DNA of 51,721 nt, taken from Oxalobacteraceae bacterium (lineage in GTDB: Bacteria > Pseudomonadota > Gammaproteobacteria > Burkholderiales > Burkholderiaceae_D). The notes beneath the pieces were generated by a model, which saw nothing but the letters and a program-made list of their open reading frames with translations, ran no database searches and was not told the origin of the DNA. Each line of letters starts with the position of its first letter. Position 1 is the first letter of the stretch. Positions 1-9,645 of the stretch are shown here, piece by piece. The position numbers and the translations under genes were made by a program. The stretch spans positions 1-51,721 of the forward strand of contig CANHZI010000008.1 in NCBI GenBank assembly GCA_947464955.1, given 5' to 3'.

Positions 1-2091
1 TACATCCTGACGTGGTAAGAGGCATAGGGGCCAGATATCCTCATCTTTTGTGATCAGACATAGCCACGCCTTCTGCTCATTTACCGGGTGCAGACGGTAG
101 TTCTCCCAACGGTTACCATTTTGTAGCAGAGCGTCACAAATCTGTTCATGCGGAAAATAAAAATCAGCGCAGCTTTGTGTATCTTTAGGACGTGCCACCA
201 ACTCCAAGCTATCAATGCTGAGATTGGATGGCAGGCCATCTTGAGTCTGGAGGTTTTCTCGATAACGTTTATTGCTGACATACTTGATGTCTTGCTGCAG
301 ATGGGCGACCAAGGATTGGTTTTTGGTATCTTGATAGCTGCCAAGCAGGATGCGCATTTTCTGTTCAAGCGATGCTCCCGCTTCAATCTCCCAAGCTGTC
401 TGTAAATTGCGTGCAGTGCCGCGGCCACTACTTAGTTCACATAGATGACGTAACAGATGAATCTTGTGCAGAATTACTTGTCGTTCAATGTGTTCATGAA
501 AATAAACATCAAAACGGCGCACTTCTGTTTCTGGATAATGCTCGCCATACAGAGCGAGTAGGCTATCGAGAACACGATTGCGTCGATACTCGGCATTATC
601 TTGAAGCGCTACAATTCTATCGACTTCATGTGCCGTCGCTTTTGAAGTGTAGACACGATCAATTTCAGCAATCTGCTCAGTCTGCAAAAATTGGGTGAAA
701 TAAGTCTGTGCTAATCCTGTATCAATGGAATAGAGATTGCGGACCTGCTTCAAGGAACTCAGATAATTTGCCATTAACTGTTCAATCGGGAACAGATAGG
801 CTTTTAACTGGCGCGCTCGTGCATGGACGGCATCTGGTTCAGATTGCGGAATGCCAAAGCGGTTGATGCCGTAGATTGCCGGCAAGTGCTCGCCGAGCGA
901 AAAATATTGATCAAAGTCTCGATGGGTTCCTGAAGGCAAGGGGATGAGATCCTCGAGGTTTGCGCGATTCCGACGAAATGCCTCATGCGCAAACTCATAT
1001 TTTTTGAGATACAAGGCGACCTGTTCGCCAAAGGCTTGAATTTCTCGCTGCGAGCGCACGCTCAGAATCTGCTCGATGTCTTCAATCGGTTGCGGTTCCA
1101 AGGTAGCACTTTTGCTGTAATGCAGGCGCAGCGCCAGTATCTTTTCAGGTGTATCGACAAAGTGCAGCACGGGACAATTCGCATCATGGTGATCGAACTG
1201 TATGTGCTCGTGTATGGCACCGAACTCATCGATTAGATACAAGCTATTGACACGGATAACCCCAGGTATATGTCTGACTAAGGTGATTAGTTTGACGACG
1301 TCAATATCGTAGCTTTCATCGAGGAAACTAGTCTCGTCGATGTAACCGCGTTCAGTCAGCGGGCCACTGAAAATCTCATCCCAAGTTTTTCCTGCTCGTA
1401 GCGCATCTTCAAAACGCGTGATCTGGCTGCCTGAAGTAATTAGTTTGGCACAGCGGAAGATGATATCTGCGTATATTTCTGCTCGACTGCGACTATCGTC
1501 GATTTCGATATCACCCGCTAGGGTATAGGGTTGTGGTTGCACGATATGTATATCTTCAATATCGCGCCCCAGATTGCGGTACGAAGATAGTAGACGAAGT
1601 GCCTCACTGCGCAAGCGTAGATGCATTGCGACCTGCTCGTCGCTTGAATGGCGAAACAAAGATTCATGCGGCTTGATAAATACACTGATTAAACCGCGCA
1701 TGGCGTGTTCTTCAGTGTGGCTGTGTACCCACACGTCTTCTATCTCTGGTAGTTGATCGTATAGCAGCTTACAGAAATCGAGATCGGTTACCGGAGCATT
1801 AGGAAAGATCAGCGCGGGTGGGTAGAGCGCCTGCTGGTGGAAATCGATATCGCCGTCTTGATCCGCCAAAAAATCAGCGACAGGAAAGTCAGTGCGATAG
1901 ACTAAATCGGTCAGGCCGTAACACAAGACTTCAAGAAGGGTGACGCCGGGGTCATGTAAATTGTAGTCGGTCCAGCGATCGCTCGACAGCTGCTGCAAGA
2001 GTTCGATACCACGCCGCCTCAGACCATCGAAGTCGAGGCCATCGGGATCAGGCTGCAGGCGTTTGATATGATCAGGGCCACTCACTGTCAT
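1..2091 (-). CDS. eCIS large baseplate protein (Afp12-like), C-terminus cut by window edge
   Basis: From an ATG at 2091 the minus-strand frame stays open for 697 codons and runs off the left edge without a stop. Residues 40-68 contain WTDYNLHDPGVTLLEVLCYG, the 'W-x-D-x-x-x-x-DPG-x-x-LLE' signature found near the N-terminus of eCIS and phage baseplate wedge proteins. No signal peptide or membrane segment is seen, as expected for a cytoplasmically assembled particle. Its start overlaps the stop of the 97-residue gene in an ATGA, so translation is probably coupled. By position (after gp25 and the baseplate-J gene) it most resembles Afp12/Pvc12, which completes the baseplate wedge. The family is a confident call; the exact Afp number is inference. 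Confidence 0.8.
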   Translation of the reverse strand, partial: MTVSGPDHIKRLQPDPDGLDFDGLRRRGIELLQQLSSDRWTDYNLHDPGVTLLEVLCYGLTDLVYRTDFPVADFLADQDGDIDFHQQALYPPALIFPNAPVTDLDFCKLLYDQLPEIEDVWVHSHTEEHAMRGLISVFIKPHESLFRHSSDEQVAMHLRLRSEALRLLSSYRNLGRDIEDIHIVQPQPYTLAGDIEIDDSRSRAEIYADIIFRCAKLITSGSQITRFEDALRAGKTWDEIFSGPLTERGYIDETSFLDESYDIDVVKLITLVRHIPGVIRVNSLYLIDEFGAIHEHIQFDHHDANCPVLHFVDTPEKILALRLHYSKSATLEPQPIEDIEQILSVRSQREIQAFGEQVALYLKKYEFAHEAFRRNRANLEDLIPLPSGTHRDFDQYFSLGEHLPAIYGINRFGIPQSEPDAVHARARQLKAYLFPIEQLMANYLSSLKQVRNLYSIDTGLAQTYFTQFLQTEQIAEIDRVYTSKATAHEVDRIVALQDNAEYRRNRVLDSLLALYGEHYPETEVRRFDVYFHEHIERQVILHKIHLLRHLCELSSGRGTARNLQTAWEIEAGASLEQKMRILLGSYQDTKNQSLVAHLQQDIKYVSNKRYRENLQTQDGLPSNLSIDSLELVARPKDTQSCADFYFPHEQICDALLQNGNRWENYRLHPVNEQKAWLCLITKDEDIWPLCLLPRQDV

Positions 2092-2381
2092 TCACCTCGC
2101 GTGAAAGAAGCTAGCTGTTGGTGTAGCTGGGCTAACAAGCTGTGCACGCGATTGTACGGTAGCTCACCCAAAGCTTCGATCAGCAAGCGTAATTGTGGCG
2201 CACTGACGATGAACTGTCCGATGCTGTCAGTAGCTGCATTCGCCTCAAATTGTGTTGCCGCTTGCTGATTGAATTGGCCGATGAGCTCCACCACCTGTTT
2301 GAACGGGCGTTCCGCTAATGCCTCAATAATCAAGTCAGCTTGAGCAAGACTAATTTGTAAGGGGATCAGTGACGGCTTCAT
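2088..2381 (-). CDS. Small eCIS operon protein with an internal tandem duplication
   Basis: This is a 97-residue protein not recognised as a named family. It consists of two copies of a helical unit, at residues about 12-40 and 60-89. Each copy carries 'L-I-E-A-L-x-E-x-P-[FY]-x-x-V-x-x-L' and ends in Gln-Gln. Short proteins with one such unit are often encoded in phage genomes, but their role is not clear to me. It overlaps both neighbours by 4 bases (ATGA junctions at 2378-2381 and 2088-2091), so its expression is tied to two baseplate-region genes. A small adaptor or chaperone for the baseplate or fibres is a guess. That the gene is real is well supported by the overlaps and the conserved duplication. 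Confidence 0.7.
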   Translation of the reverse strand: MKPSLIPLQISLAQADLIIEALAERPFKQVVELIGQFNQQAATQFEANAATDSIGQFIVSAPQLRLLIEALGELPYNRVHSLLAQLHQQLASFTRGE

Positions 2382-3202
2382 TTTTGTTTTTTCACTTTGC
2401 CTTTGGCGTCATACTGCGGCGATGGTTGACGTAATGGCTCTTGATCACTCTCCAGCATCAAGGTGTCTAACCATAGTTGCGTCATGTGATATTTGATCCA
2501 GACATTCTCTCCGTAGCTACAGCCGACACGCATCTGTAAGCGAAACTCAAAAGGTTTGTCTTGATCATCGGCAACCCAACGTAATTCAATGCGGCTACAT
2601 TTGTTTCCAAAGTGGCTCTGATGGTATTCAATACTGCCATTACTATTAAAGGTATTGAGAGCAAAAGCATGGGTTAAGGCGTATCGACCTTCGCTATCTT
2701 TAGCACCGACGCCCGCCGTTATTTCCCACGCTTGGCAGCCAGTCATGTTCTCAGTGATGTCATACCAATTTCCATCAGCGGGCACGCCCATCTCGCCCGC
2801 GCGCCCTACACGTGCGTACGAAGCAATGGAGCCAGCGACATCCAGCTCATGTTGTGGGTGCGCTTGACGTATGCCGACGCCTCCGCGATGGATGCCATTG
2901 ACGTCGGTGGTGCTCGATATCGTAAGTAAAGCTTGATTGCGTGTATCAAGGATGCTGAGGTTGTCATTTGTTTTATCGAGGCCAAATGACCACAGAGCAT
3001 TGCCGATATTAATGTCCTTATAAAAACTCATGAGCTTGCCATCGCGAAGTTGCGCGACTTTAAATCCAGCTTCGGGAGTTTTATCAAAGCCTTCATCCAG
3101 CATATTGAGCATAGACTCAATGAGGTCAGCGAAGTCTTCCTCAGTAGGCATTTTGCCATGCTGAAACTGTTCTTGAAGCATATGACGGGTACGTCTGGTC
3201 AT
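2378..3202 (-). CDS. eCIS-associated fibre-like or baseplate accessory protein
   Basis: This is a 274-residue protein. The N-terminal 45 residues are charged and helical, with TEEDFADLIESMLNMLDEGF. The middle holds a phage-tail-fibre-like stretch, GGVGIRQAHPQHELDVAGSI, similar to the 'HxLDVxGxI' repeats of fibre shafts. The C-terminal half (about 140-260) is rich in aromatic and beta-type residues and looks like a compact head domain, followed by a short Lys-rich tail. It has no signal peptide. It is overlapped by 4 bases on each side by the baseplate-J and 97-residue genes, so it is an integral operon member. A short spike or fibre attached to the baseplate, possibly involved in target contact, is inferred from the fibre-like motif; its place in the particle is unknown. 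Confidence 0.6.
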   Translation of the reverse strand: MTRRTRHMLQEQFQHGKMPTEEDFADLIESMLNMLDEGFDKTPEAGFKVAQLRDGKLMSFYKDINIGNALWSFGLDKTNDNLSILDTRNQALLTISSTTDVNGIHRGGVGIRQAHPQHELDVAGSIASYARVGRAGEMGVPADGNWYDITENMTGCQAWEITAGVGAKDSEGRYALTHAFALNTFNSNGSIEYHQSHFGNKCSRIELRWVADDQDKPFEFRLQMRVGCSYGENVWIKYHMTQLWLDTLMLESDQEPLRQPSPQYDAKGKVKKQK

Positions 3203-6200
3203 GTTGGTTTCCTCGCCGGAATAATAAAAGTAGAACCGACTTTTAGTTCATTAATGCCGATTGCTTTCGGATTCTTTTGTTCAAATTGTTCACTCACCAC
3301 GATCCAATGTTCTGACAGCGGAACCGCGATGCTCCATGGATAGCTTGGGTTTAAGTCTTTCTCGTGGCGCGCAAGTTTGGCGTTGTCTCTCAAGTGGAAA
3401 CGAAGGTCGCCAATGTCACCTAAGGGCGAGATTTGTAGCATCGAGACTGCTGTCACTTCTTCGACATAATCGAGATCGTGTAAGAAGGAGATGACATTGT
3501 GCTGTTGTATGTTCCAGCCGAAATGTTGGTGCAAGCCTCGCTCGTTCCAAGGTGAAAGATACTCACAAATCGCACGATTGATTTTCTCGATATAACGTCC
3601 GCTCATCTGGCTGTTTGTACTTGACTGACTGCCAGGTTTGCTAGGACGAGCACCGCTCATCGATTTCAGTTTAACTGTGCAACGAATCTGAATCTCTTCG
3701 TAAGCTGGATTCTCTACACTAATTTGTACATCCGCTGGCGCGTAAGTACGAATGTAGTCATGGATCTCTTTAATCAAGTGTCCGCTGAGCGTTGGCCTCT
3801 GATTTCCATGACCGCCTTGATTCAGATGCGGAATAGGAACAATCAACAGATGTCCAGGCCGAATTCGCTGATGCGGATCGGTACTCGAACATAAGTGTGG
3901 GAAACATTTAACTTTGTACACTTGCGGGAAGCGTTCCAAGATAATCGCTTCATAATCGCTGCTAGTTAAAGCACGATTCTTGTGCCTCAGGCGTTCACTA
4001 GCTCGTGTCCGGAATTGTTCTTTGGTCTCCGCGGCTTTACCATTGAAGCTACTACGAACCTGCAAAACGCCATTCAAACTAGGGATCGGGCTGCGACTAT
4101 TGCGAATTTGCCAGGCAGGTAAGACAGGTGCAGTTTTTTGCCCGTGCGCAGCTGACCAGTTGACCTTGATCGCCTGTGCGAATACAGAGTAAAGACTACA
4201 AAAGCGTTCGATACCTTGTTCTGCGGTCACGCCTATCCAAAACTGATCGGATGGCATCACAGTATGATCCTTGTTCATGTCGTCAGGTAATTGCAATTGA
4301 ACGATACCCGAGGTCATGAATCCGTGAGTGGAATCCTCTAAAATTTGTGCTTGCTGAAAGCGTCGCCATCTGTTGGAAGACAAGTACCACCACTGCAGTC
4401 GCGTTTGCGTTCCCTTGGCCATAGGGAGTGAGTCTTCGCGCAAATAAAAATACAGATTGAGTTGTCCTTGTAAGCGTTCGGCATCGATTCCCAACATCAA
4501 ATTACCGGCAGCTGGATAATGCGGCACCAATGGAATCATTTTGCTCTCATTGACGCGCATGAGCTTGCTGCCCATCGGGTGTAAATGAATAAAGGCTTCC
4601 TGATGTGATGTCGCCAGCTCACTCGTACTTTGATCAAAATTAATCGTAGAGAAAGCTTTGTAGTTAAAGACAATACGACTAATTTGCGGTGTATAGGGTG
4701 GATTCGGCTGAGCGGTCATCAAGCCGATTTTTTTCTTTTGCGCGTTTTGGGTAAGGACACGGGTCAGCAACTGAGGGTATTCTTGGTGACCGAAAGCGCC
4801 AGCTGGCTCATCCAAGCTGAGCTTAAACATGCCGTTCATCGTTGTTGAGTTATAGGTGAACTTGATCCCGTTCTGCGGTAGTAGCGATTGATGGCTTGGT
4901 TTGTAAAGCGACATCAAAGACGCAAAAGAAATTCGATTCTCTTGGCGAACCTGATTGCTCGGGCTGCCATCTTCTTTGGCTTCAAATTGAAACAAGTCTG
5001 TGTTGCTGTTTGGCTTACTCCATTTGCCATCGACTAGGACCGATAATTTGACTTTCACCTCATCGGCTTTTAACGGTTCTTGGTAACCGCGATAGTATTC
5101 AGCGAAGCCACCCAGATTGCTTGGCAAGCCAGTCCATTCTATGTCGACGGAGGCGTCTCGCAGTTGTTTTCCCAGAACTTCCTCGCAGCCGATGATTAAA
5201 TACGAACTTAGATCGGGTAGCGGACCAAACGGCGTGAACGGTGCGAGTGCGCTTAATTGCCCAATTTGGTTATGCAAGACTAATTGTCGACAAGCTTTGA
5301 CGTCGACCTCGAGGTCGATTTCTTCGAGCAACCAATGGGTCAAGATGTCATACGGATAGGCATATTCATTACGCATCATCTCAAAGCGGAGAATAGGCGT
5401 GTTGGTCGCGAATTCTTCACCATGGACCGTACTCTCATAGGGTGTCACTGCTGGTGTTGCGGACGGCAGATCGATATATAGCGCCAATGAATTTTCCGCG
5501 ATATTCGGATTTAAACCACTATACTCCGGACGATATTCAGGTATAGGAAACCAACCATTGGCGGTCGTGATCGAGATGCGGAACATACTACGCATGAGTT
5601 TGATAAAGACGTCACTCAGACGTAATTCATGCGCGTGTTCGGCTTCTCGCTGGTATTTCTTGCCTAGCTGCTCCGCTAATTCCCGTAAAGTGTTCTCTAT
5701 GGTGTAGCGTGCGTTATGTCTCAGTTTCAACATGAGCTTAATGCGCCGCTCCCCCTCTTGCATTAACAGAGTATGGCTTGCGATAGCAAAGCCGAAGCGC
5801 GCAGCGTTGACGCCTGCGAGATGTTCACCCGGTTTGGGTGCTCCCATCAGCGGCAGTGGGGGCAGTTTTTCATAGGCTTCGGGTTCAGCTGTACTGTCTA
5901 AAACCTCGATAGGTTTGTAGTAACTCGCTTGGGTACGAAGTAAGCGACGCTCCATACCATGGCGATCAAAATAAATGGTATGTAACGAACTAATTCGGGC
6001 ATTGCTTAACACGGTACTTTCATTGGCGTGATAAACAATGTCTTGCAAATTTTGATCTTGGCCAGCCGTGAATTCCGTCCCTTTGGCGATGGCAACTTGT
6101 TGCGCATTCGGACTGACCTGCATGACTAGGTAGGCACTATCAATTTGTGTTGGCGATTGCTTGAGACCCAACACATCGTGAAAATAAAAATCGATATGTT

Positions 6201-7038
6201 TATCGGCAAAGCGATTTAGGCGTGGCTGTAGCTGGCTATATAATTGTGCAAAGCCAAGTAACAGCGCTATCGCGGGGTCGTGTTGCCCACTTTTGAGCGA
6301 CTCCGGCAATAGTTGACGTACGCCGTTCTGCAGCATGCGCAAGGCTTGATTGAGCGTATGAAAGTTATGTCTTACTTCACTTCGGCTAAATGTTTTGGCC
6401 TCGCCATGCAGTGGAGTTTGCGAGCTATTTGCTGTATTGGTCTTGCTAGCCTCACTAGTTTGAGGCAAAGGCCATTCTACAAGCGCCTTAAACTGACGTG
6501 AACACAGGTTCGCGGTATAGCTTTGCAATAACCGTGGCGTCGCTTCGGAAAGTATTTTCACTTCCCATTTCAAGCCGCGCAAGATTCCCTCAAGCAGATT
6601 TTTGAGTTCGATCGCTGATGCACCTTGCTGTAAGTTGAGCGCGGTGTGCCATTGTTCAAATAAGCGAATCAGCATCAACGGTGAGTTGATTTGTTCGCGA
6701 TAAGATAGATCGATTTTGCGCACAATATCGTCGCGAAACCAATCTCGATAATTCGGTTGTGTTTGTAAGCGTTGTTCGAATTGCTCTGCGAGTTGATGAG
6801 GCTGCAGCGCAAGAATGCTCGCCATTAGAATGCTTTCATCAGCGCTAAAGTAGGCTTGCCAATTGCCATCAATACTGAGGTCCAATTGGTAAAAATGCAT
6901 AAGGCGCGAATATTCTGTCGCGAGGAATAGAATCTGTTCGAACTTGAGATCGTTGAGGTGAAAGTAATCACCGCGCAGGGCCGGTTTTTGCCGTTGCGCT
7001 TGAGAGAGTCCGTCACGAATCATCCACTGTGACTTCAT
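3199..7038 (-). CDS. eCIS baseplate J-type wedge protein (Afp11-like)
   Basis: This is a very large protein of 1279 residues. The C-terminal part resembles Baseplate_J (T4 gp6/P2 J type): around residues 1010-1045 it has RHKNRALTSSDYEAIILERF followed by 'PQVYKVKC', then a beta/alpha region with 'IHDYIRTYAPADVQISV', the usual ending of this fold. A central section has 'IDFYFHDVLGL' and 'GTEFTAG', typical of eCIS wedge proteins. In the particle this protein would form the wedge ring joining the spike hub to sheath and fibres. It lies 18 bases downstream of gp25, its usual neighbour, and its stop overlaps the next start. It is longer than the roughly 900-1000 residues I expect for Afp11, with the extra length mostly N-terminal. 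Confidence 0.82.
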   Translation of the reverse strand: MKSQWMIRDGLSQAQRQKPALRGDYFHLNDLKFEQILFLATEYSRLMHFYQLDLSIDGNWQAYFSADESILMASILALQPHQLAEQFEQRLQTQPNYRDWFRDDIVRKIDLSYREQINSPLMLIRLFEQWHTALNLQQGASAIELKNLLEGILRGLKWEVKILSEATPRLLQSYTANLCSRQFKALVEWPLPQTSEASKTNTANSSQTPLHGEAKTFSRSEVRHNFHTLNQALRMLQNGVRQLLPESLKSGQHDPAIALLLGFAQLYSQLQPRLNRFADKHIDFYFHDVLGLKQSPTQIDSAYLVMQVSPNAQQVAIAKGTEFTAGQDQNLQDIVYHANESTVLSNARISSLHTIYFDRHGMERRLLRTQASYYKPIEVLDSTAEPEAYEKLPPLPLMGAPKPGEHLAGVNAARFGFAIASHTLLMQEGERRIKLMLKLRHNARYTIENTLRELAEQLGKKYQREAEHAHELRLSDVFIKLMRSMFRISITTANGWFPIPEYRPEYSGLNPNIAENSLALYIDLPSATPAVTPYESTVHGEEFATNTPILRFEMMRNEYAYPYDILTHWLLEEIDLEVDVKACRQLVLHNQIGQLSALAPFTPFGPLPDLSSYLIIGCEEVLGKQLRDASVDIEWTGLPSNLGGFAEYYRGYQEPLKADEVKVKLSVLVDGKWSKPNSNTDLFQFEAKEDGSPSNQVRQENRISFASLMSLYKPSHQSLLPQNGIKFTYNSTTMNGMFKLSLDEPAGAFGHQEYPQLLTRVLTQNAQKKKIGLMTAQPNPPYTPQISRIVFNYKAFSTINFDQSTSELATSHQEAFIHLHPMGSKLMRVNESKMIPLVPHYPAAGNLMLGIDAERLQGQLNLYFYLREDSLPMAKGTQTRLQWWYLSSNRWRRFQQAQILEDSTHGFMTSGIVQLQLPDDMNKDHTVMPSDQFWIGVTAEQGIERFCSLYSVFAQAIKVNWSAAHGQKTAPVLPAWQIRNSRSPIPSLNGVLQVRSSFNGKAAETKEQFRTRASERLRHKNRALTSSDYEAIILERFPQVYKVKCFPHLCSSTDPHQRIRPGHLLIVPIPHLNQGGHGNQRPTLSGHLIKEIHDYIRTYAPADVQISVENPAYEEIQIRCTVKLKSMSGARPSKPGSQSSTNSQMSGRYIEKINRAICEYLSPWNERGLHQHFGWNIQQHNVISFLHDLDYVEEVTAVSMLQISPLGDIGDLRFHLRDNAKLARHEKDLNPSYPWSIAVPLSEHWIVVSEQFEQKNPKAIGINELKVGSTFIIPARKPT

Positions 7039-7056
7039 AGATTGCGACTCGCCAGT

Positions 7057-7509
7057 TTATAGGTCAACATCAGTACCCTCACGTAAGTAGTATGGATACA
7101 CAATGTTGTGACGCGTATTGGTCGCGATGATGCTATACGAAATGCGGAAGTCTAAACGTCCTTCATAGGCTTGTGAGCGATCGGTATCAATCTCTTCTAA
7201 TTTGACGCGTGGTTCGTAAAATAAAATGGCTCGACTGATGAGATCTTTCAATACAGTCAAAGTACTCTCATTAATATTTTCATAGATTTGACTTTTAATG
7301 CCGCAGCCGAAACTCGGTTGCATCACGCGTTCACCAAGATTTGTGGCCAGGATGATGCGTAAACTCTGGCGAATATCCTCCTCCGCGCTGACCATATTGA
7401 CGGCCCCGCGTTTGGAAAATTCGGGTGGGAAACCCCAGCCTATACCCAGAAATGAAACGTCCTTTTCCACTCGACTTTGTTCCTTTGTTTCCTTATTTAA
7501 CTTCGGCAA
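7057..7509 (-). CDS. eCIS gp25-like baseplate protein
   Basis: This 150-residue protein is of the GPW/gp25 family (Afp9/Pvc9, related to TssE). It carries the family core 'AEEDIRQSLRIILATNLGER', then 'MQPSFGCG' and a C-terminal beta strand pair. In contractile machines gp25 links the inner baseplate to the first sheath ring. The frame starts at a TTG (7509). Internal ATGs come too late, because the conserved 'SFLGIGWGFPPEF' segment lies before them; a GGTGG 8 bases upstream could act as the ribosome site. It sits 5 bases after PAAR and 18 bases before the baseplate-J gene. The family call is strong; the exact start is less certain. Confidence 0.88.
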   Translation of the reverse strand: MPKLNKETKEQSRVEKDVSFLGIGWGFPPEFSKRGAVNMVSAEEDIRQSLRIILATNLGERVMQPSFGCGIKSQIYENINESTLTVLKDLISRAILFYEPRVKLEEIDTDRSQAYEGRLDFRISYSIIATNTRHNIVYPYYLREGTDVDL

Positions 7510-7514
7510 CCGCT

Positions 7515-7814
7515 TTATCCACCAATCATTACCGTGGGTAATCCCAACACGATATTTCCGCCGTGCGCAGTGGTGTCACCCATACGCGCTGCAGGCCTTC
7601 CCCCTATAAGTACAGTAGCCGAACCTTTGACGATACTGTCAGGTGGTCCGACGCACACGCACATGTCACCGACCACCGCGGCTGGCAAAGAACCAATCAA
7701 GACGTTGGGCACACATGGTCCTGAAATTGGGCCACCGACATGCGGAATCGGCGGTAGACCAGGTGTCACCATCGGACAAACATGCATGTCGGTAATACGG
7801 GAGGCAGGTGGCAT
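7515..7814 (-). CDS. eCIS PAAR spike-tip protein
   Basis: This 99-residue PAAR-domain protein is almost entirely Pro/Gly-rich repeats, with the paired 'VLIGG(R)PAAR-x-GD' and 'VLIGSLPAAVVGD' motifs of the family. His and Cys residues at H11, C13, C52, C54 and H84 are placed to bind the metal at the cone apex. PAAR proteins cap the VgrG trimer and sharpen the tip that pierces the target membrane. It has no C-terminal extension, so it carries no fused toxin. It lies 18 bases after the VgrG-like gene and 5 bases before gp25. Afp of Serratia uses a related small tip protein (Afp10) at this position. Confidence 0.9.
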   Translation of the reverse strand: MPPASRITDMHVCPMVTPGLPPIPHVGGPISGPCVPNVLIGSLPAAVVGDMCVCVGPPDSIVKGSATVLIGGRPAARMGDTTAHGGNIVLGLPTVMIGG

Positions 7815-7832
7815 AACTGGGTTCTCTATGTC

Positions 7833-9623
7833 TTAGTTAATCATCACAATGGCGCCCTTTACCGTTGTTTGCCCTGCGGCCGACAACTCTGCCGTGGCAG
7901 TACCCTTGGCGGTAAAGCCTACGTTCGCCGTATTTGAAATATTGAGCCCCGTGGTTTTGACATCCATTTGCGCCGTCACTTCGACATTTTGAGTCGCCGT
8001 GATCGCCACCTTACCTAAGGCCTTAATCGTGATATCTTTGGGACTGTCGAGTAAGATGCCAGACGGGCTGAGTTCAACTTTATTGTTATTCTGGTCTTGC
8101 AGCAGAATCGACTTGTCTTGATCACTGATCACCACTTTATTGTTTGCCGGTGTGATCAAGGTAATGATTTTCTTGCCATCGTCATATTCCATTTTGAGCT
8201 TACTTCGGGTGACCATGGCTTTGATATTGTTGTTCGCTTCAATTTCGTACGCAGGCACGTGTTTGCTGCTGTACAGGCTACCGAGAATGACAGGGCAAGA
8301 GGGGTCATTATTGAAAAAGCCGAGGACGACTTCGTCGCCGATTTCTGGAATGACGAAAGAGCCAAAACTTGACGAAGCATAGAAACCGGCTAAACGTGCC
8401 CAGACACCGACAGTCTCAGCGTTCATTAAAGGGACATTGACCTTGATCTTGTATTGGCCTTCAGGGTCTGCATCTAATTTAAGTACGATACCGATGTGGA
8501 GGCCGCTAATCCCCGCAGTAATTCCGGCCGCTTCCGGCGCTTGCAAAGCGTGCTCCTCGGTGAACCAATAGCTAGGCATACCAAACTCCACTTCAGAGAG
8601 CCAGTTGCCGTCTTGGATCTTGTGCGTCACTTGGCTTGCAATGACATTCCCGTTAAAGTGTGCGCCAACAGCAGCGAGTTCAATAATGGCGCCAGGTTTA
8701 GCAAGAGCGCTTCCTTGGAATAGCATGCGACCTTGGATGCGTGACATAGCAGCTTTTAGTTGCTGTGCCTTGCTCCATGCTGTGAGTGCAGCGTTTTCTA
8801 GAGGCGCTGCTGTTTGTAGACCAAATTCGCTCACGCCTAACACTTTTGCCAGTGTACTGGAGTCGATATCACCTTGACCGGTCAAGGTACTACTTGTTGC
8901 GCTTGCCTCTATCGTTTGTAAGCTAGCGAGATCCCAGCTAGTACTCTTGACAGAGGATAACTGCCAGCGGGCGTCGAGATCGGCATGAAACTCCATCAGA
9001 TCTTTGCCGTAGGTTAATGTTAGGGCGGCTGTGGCGTCTGCAACTGGTGCTTTTACGTTCACTTTGCCAGCGTCGATATTGACCAAGAGGCCATTTACTT
9101 CGGCCCGCGCCATCAAGTAATCCCAATCAGTAGCGTAGTACTGCACTAATTCTTTGTAGGTAATGGTAGTGGCATCGACGCTGGGAGTTAGACCACTATA
9201 TTTACCGATAATGCTGGTGATGATGTCACTGTCTTTTTTGTTGATATAGTTGGCATTCTTACGGCCGACAGTCATGGCCAAAGCTGCATCGCGGCATTCG
9301 ATGACGAGACGTGCGTAATTGTCACCAGTAATCTTGACCGAATGCTTGATCACAATACCGGTAAAGATGGGTGTGACAACGCTATCATAGCCAGCACTAA
9401 TGACGACTTTGACACCAGGCTTGAAATGACCGTCATCTGCAACTGGGAAGCTAGCATTTGGCATATCACCATCGAGAACGGTAATGATCGCCGTTGGAAT
9501 GCGATTAAAGCTATGGGTAGTCTCTATCGATACGACTTGAACGATATCGGGTATCGCTTCACCATCACAAGTAATGGTGAAGCTCACTACGCCAGAACTA
9601 TCATTGAGAGGAGAATTTGCCAT
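7833..9623 (-). CDS. eCIS VgrG-like spike protein (Afp8-like)
   Basis: This 596-residue protein has the layout of VgrG/gp27-gp5 hubs. An N-terminal gp27-like region (about 1-360) includes 'VLDGDMPNASFPVADDGHF' and 'FTGIVIKHSVKI'. An OB-fold follows at about 385-460 with 'GQYKIKVNVPLMNAETVGVW' and 'IPEIGDEVVLGFFNNDP'. The C-terminal part is a beta-helix-like needle of short polar repeats ('KDITIKALGKVAITATQNV'). It is the central spike on which the tube is built and which PAAR caps. No enzymatic extension is visible at the C-terminus. The gene follows the LysM adaptor by 22 bases and precedes PAAR by 18. Confidence 0.9.
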   Translation of the reverse strand: MANSPLNDSSGVVSFTITCDGEAIPDIVQVVSIETTHSFNRIPTAIITVLDGDMPNASFPVADDGHFKPGVKVVISAGYDSVVTPIFTGIVIKHSVKITGDNYARLVIECRDAALAMTVGRKNANYINKKDSDIITSIIGKYSGLTPSVDATTITYKELVQYYATDWDYLMARAEVNGLLVNIDAGKVNVKAPVADATAALTLTYGKDLMEFHADLDARWQLSSVKSTSWDLASLQTIEASATSSTLTGQGDIDSSTLAKVLGVSEFGLQTAAPLENAALTAWSKAQQLKAAMSRIQGRMLFQGSALAKPGAIIELAAVGAHFNGNVIASQVTHKIQDGNWLSEVEFGMPSYWFTEEHALQAPEAAGITAGISGLHIGIVLKLDADPEGQYKIKVNVPLMNAETVGVWARLAGFYASSSFGSFVIPEIGDEVVLGFFNNDPSCPVILGSLYSSKHVPAYEIEANNNIKAMVTRSKLKMEYDDGKKIITLITPANNKVVISDQDKSILLQDQNNNKVELSPSGILLDSPKDITIKALGKVAITATQNVEVTAQMDVKTTGLNISNTANVGFTAKGTATAELSAAGQTTVKGAIVMIN

Positions 9624-9645
9624 ATTATTGTTGTTCTTATTGGGA

